A DNA stretch of 5,568 nt from Pseudomonadota bacterium (GTDB lineage: Bacteria; Desulfobacterota; WTBG01; JAGOGO01), in assembly GCA_021160085.1 (NCBI GenBank), contig JAGHDE010000098.1, forward strand, positions 1 to 5,568. The letters run 5' to 3'. This document shows positions 3,602-5,568 of this stretch, in pieces; position 1 is the first letter of the stretch, and each line of letters starts with the position of its first letter. The notes beneath the pieces are model-generated. The model saw only the letters and a program-made list of their open reading frames with translations, was not told the DNA's origin and did no database searches. Position numbers and translations under genes: made by a program.

Positions 3602-5568
3602 TCAGCGCAACTCAATTTCTTCACAGGGCAAACCGAGGTCATTTGCTATGGTTTTCAGGTCATCCTCGAGCGTAACCTCAGTGCCGTCCTGCTTTTTCAG
3701 CAGGGTATTCTTATCACCCACCACAAATATCTGGAGCTTTTTCTGATCAAGGAGTTCTCGGGCCAGAATCTCGAGTTCATTTTTTGTTGCGGTCATAAAG
3801 GCATCCTGGATTTTTTCGAGTGTGTCGAGGGGTTCCTTGCGCAGGTAATAATGGCTGTATACGTCAACGAGTTCCGCTGGCGTATCCACGTTAAAAACAA
3901 AACTGTTCAGAGCGTCCAACCTCTTCTGTTCGATCTCTTTTTCAGGAACATCTTTTTTTAGAGAGGTCATGATTTTTGCTGTTTCCCGAATCGCCTCACC
4001 GGTTTTATCCCCTTTACAGCCAATGTATCCGACCAGAATTCCCGCCTTCCATTTATAGGTTTGGTAAAACCAGCCGGAATAGATCAGGCCCAAGTCATCC
4101 CGCAGGCGGGTATAAATGAGGGAATCATTTCCACCTAAAATATCCATCAAAAGACTCATCTTCCAGTAGTCGGGATTAGTACGCTTGATGCCGCGCAGGA
4201 ATAAATTGACCTGGGATTGAACCTGACCGGGTTTATGGATAAGAGCTAAGACCGGAGAGCTTTCTGCCGGTTCATCGAGTTTCCGCTCGGGAGCTTTGCC
4301 TTTCGGAAGTTCCAGAAAGAGTCTCCTTAGTGCTTTGACCGCCTCAGATTTTGGAATGTCACCGGAAACCGCCGCTACCATGTTTGAGGGCACGAAGTAA
4401 TTTTTCAAAAATGCTTTAAGATCACCCGTCTCGATCGTTGGAATCGTTTCCAAACCCGAGAGGGGGTCACGGCCATAAGGATGTCCCTTGAAATGCCAAA
4501 TAATACCTTCGCGCATGCAGACGGTTCTGGCATCACCGCCTTGCCGTTTAAGCGCAATCATCTGTTGCTGTTTGACCACGTTAAACACGCCTGGATCAAA
4601 CCGGGGCCGGGTGATGATTTCCTTCAGGAGATCCAACCCCTTCTCCCAGTCATTTTTCATTACTGAAAGCTTGACAACTGTTTCCTCCTCCCGAACTGAT
4701 ATGGACAGCTGAATGGCATTTTCGTCGAGGATCATTGCTAATTCCGATGGGGAGTATCTACTGGTCCCGCCGCGGATGAGGCATCCATTGAGCAAGCGGG
4801 TCAATCCGATCTTGTCATTGGGGAGGTCAACCGCACCCGCTTTAATCAACAGAGTTAAATCGATCAGAGGTAGTTCATCATCTGGCAAATAGAATATGGT
4901 TGCACCTTCTACCTTCGAAGTCTCCGCTGGGGGGTATTCAATTTTCTGTGGTGTGCGGTTAAAGGAGAGGGGATGTTTCCAGCCGGCCGGGGTCGGATAG
5001 ATTGAATTGTTGGTAAATGTGTCGGGCTTTACTTCCTTTGCCGCTGCTTTTCCGGTGAGCGATCTTACCTCGGTGTAATGCTCAGGTGGCCGGTCGGACT
5101 CTCCGCCCGGGATGATGTAGACGCTGGTCTTATTCCCGGTGCAGAGGTATTTTTTCGCTGCCGCTGATATTTCTTCGGGCCTGACCTTGGCAATTTCTTC
5201 CAGATAAGTTGTGAGGTAGTTCCACCCGACTTCGACTTCGAGGGTTGCTAATGTCCCCGCCAATTCCTCATTGCTGCGCATTCTGTCCAGGAAATCGCGC
5301 TGGTTGAGTTTCTTGATACGTTCCAGTTCGCGGGTGGAGACCAATTCGGTTTTCAGCCTTTCAACTTCAGCGAAAAGGAGATTTTCTAACTCTTCGCAGG
5401 CTTTCTGGTAAGCCGCAAGCCGCTCTTCTTCGTTGAGGGTTTTCTTTTTAAGTTCATCCGGCTCGTTGGGAGATCCGCCCAGGATGACCATTCCGCTGTA
5501 ACGGTTATCAGGATTATGGGCACAGGCTTGGACTGCCAGGCCTTTAGTGACAATATTCTGGGTCATCT
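3602..5568 (-). CDS. M16-family (pitrilysin/insulinase-like) zinc peptidase, partial at its N-terminus
   Basis: At least 654 residues are visible. The frame is still open at the right edge, and the ATG at 5566 is almost certainly internal, because the visible protein begins mid-domain. Residues about 1-155 are the end of the first M16 half (helical ELERIKKLNQRDFLDR and following, then a strand ending VYIIPGG). After a linker, about 205-620 form a complete second half. Its entry, GLTRLLNGCLIRGGTSRYS (254-272), aligns with where active M16 units carry HxxEH and has no such motif, so this half is non-catalytic. HPYGRDPLSG (362-371), FVPSNMVAAVSGD (391-403) and LIYTRLRDDLGLIYS (483-497) are typical M16 features, the last being the substrate-side R/Y region. 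Such fused two-half enzymes put the zinc site in the first half, here missing. The usual role is degrading peptides in periplasm or cytoplasm; any signal peptide would lie outside. The gene converges on the sigma operon with a 22-bp gap and is visibly more GC-rich. Confidence 0.9.
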   Translation of the reverse strand, partial: MTQNIVTKGLAVQACAHNPDNRYSGMVILGGSPNEPDELKKKTLNEEERLAAYQKACEELENLLFAEVERLKTELVSTRELERIKKLNQRDFLDRMRSNEELAGTLATLEVEVGWNYLTTYLEEIAKVRPEEISAAAKKYLCTGNKTSVYIIPGGESDRPPEHYTEVRSLTGKAAAKEVKPDTFTNNSIYPTPAGWKHPLSFNRTPQKIEYPPAETSKVEGATIFYLPDDELPLIDLTLLIKAGAVDLPNDKIGLTRLLNGCLIRGGTSRYSPSELAMILDENAIQLSISVREEETVVKLSVMKNDWEKGLDLLKEIITRPRFDPGVFNVVKQQQMIALKRQGGDARTVCMREGIIWHFKGHPYGRDPLSGLETIPTIETGDLKAFLKNYFVPSNMVAAVSGDIPKSEAVKALRRLFLELPKGKAPERKLDEPAESSPVLALIHKPGQVQSQVNLFLRGIKRTNPDYWKMSLLMDILGGNDSLIYTRLRDDLGLIYSGWFYQTYKWKAGILVGYIGCKGDKTGEAIRETAKIMTSLKKDVPEKEIEQKRLDALNSFVFNVDTPAELVDVYSHYYLRKEPLDTLEKIQDAFMTATKNELEILARELLDQKKLQIFVVGDKNTLLKKQDGTEVTLEDDLKTIANDLGLPCEEIELR

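Noticed and set aside
4481..4712. Plus-strand open frames opposite the M16 peptidase gene
   Set aside because: They overlap one another inside a strong M16 coding region and encode nothing recognisable.

Overview
The window looks like ordinary bacterial chromosome from a Gram-negative organism. A periplasm is implied by a cleavable signal peptide, two Spy/CpxP-type proteins and an M16 protease. Base composition is moderate: AT-rich in the middle and visibly more GC-rich in the M16 gene. The pairing of an ECF sigma factor, a small single-span membrane protein and Spy-like Metal_resist proteins, beside a probable PilZ gene, is reminiscent of Desulfobacterota (former Deltaproteobacteria). That placement comes from memory of similar loci, not from a search.

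Layout. On the minus strand at the left edge is the first 24 codons of a gene that may encode a PilZ (c-di-GMP-binding) protein (1..73). It lies just downstream of a complete TIGR01777-family NAD(P)-dependent epimerase/SDR gene (121..1053), and the two probably share a transcript. A 326-bp divergent intergenic region (1054..1379) follows. It holds a candidate ECF-type promoter, two small inverted repeats and a strong Shine-Dalgarno sequence.

The plus-strand block 1380..3579 is the main interest. It encodes, in order, a secreted Spy/CpxP-like protein (155 aa), an ECF sigma factor (200 aa), an unrecognised 108-aa basic single-span membrane protein (candidate anti-sigma factor), and a membrane-anchored 238-aa protein with two tandem Spy-like domains (candidate periplasmic sensor). 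The last three genes are almost contiguous, with gaps of 1 and 13 bp. Their predicted topologies match the parts of the CnrH/CnrY/CnrX metal-sensing sigma switch of Cupriavidus. The inferred model is that the sensor holds the small membrane protein in a state that sequesters the sigma factor. Envelope or metal stress would release the sigma factor, which would then transcribe the operon, including the secreted Spy-like chaperone or metal-binding effector. No metal efflux or RND gene is in view, so the inducing signal is unknown.

Converging on this block, with a 22-bp gap and no visible terminator, is a minus-strand M16 (pitrilysin/insulinase) zinc-protease gene (3602 to the right edge). Its N-terminal part, expected to carry the HxxEH zinc site, is cut off by the window. 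The visible part contains the end of the first half and a complete, apparently non-catalytic second half. I see no tRNA, rRNA, CRISPR, insertion sequence or prophage signature.
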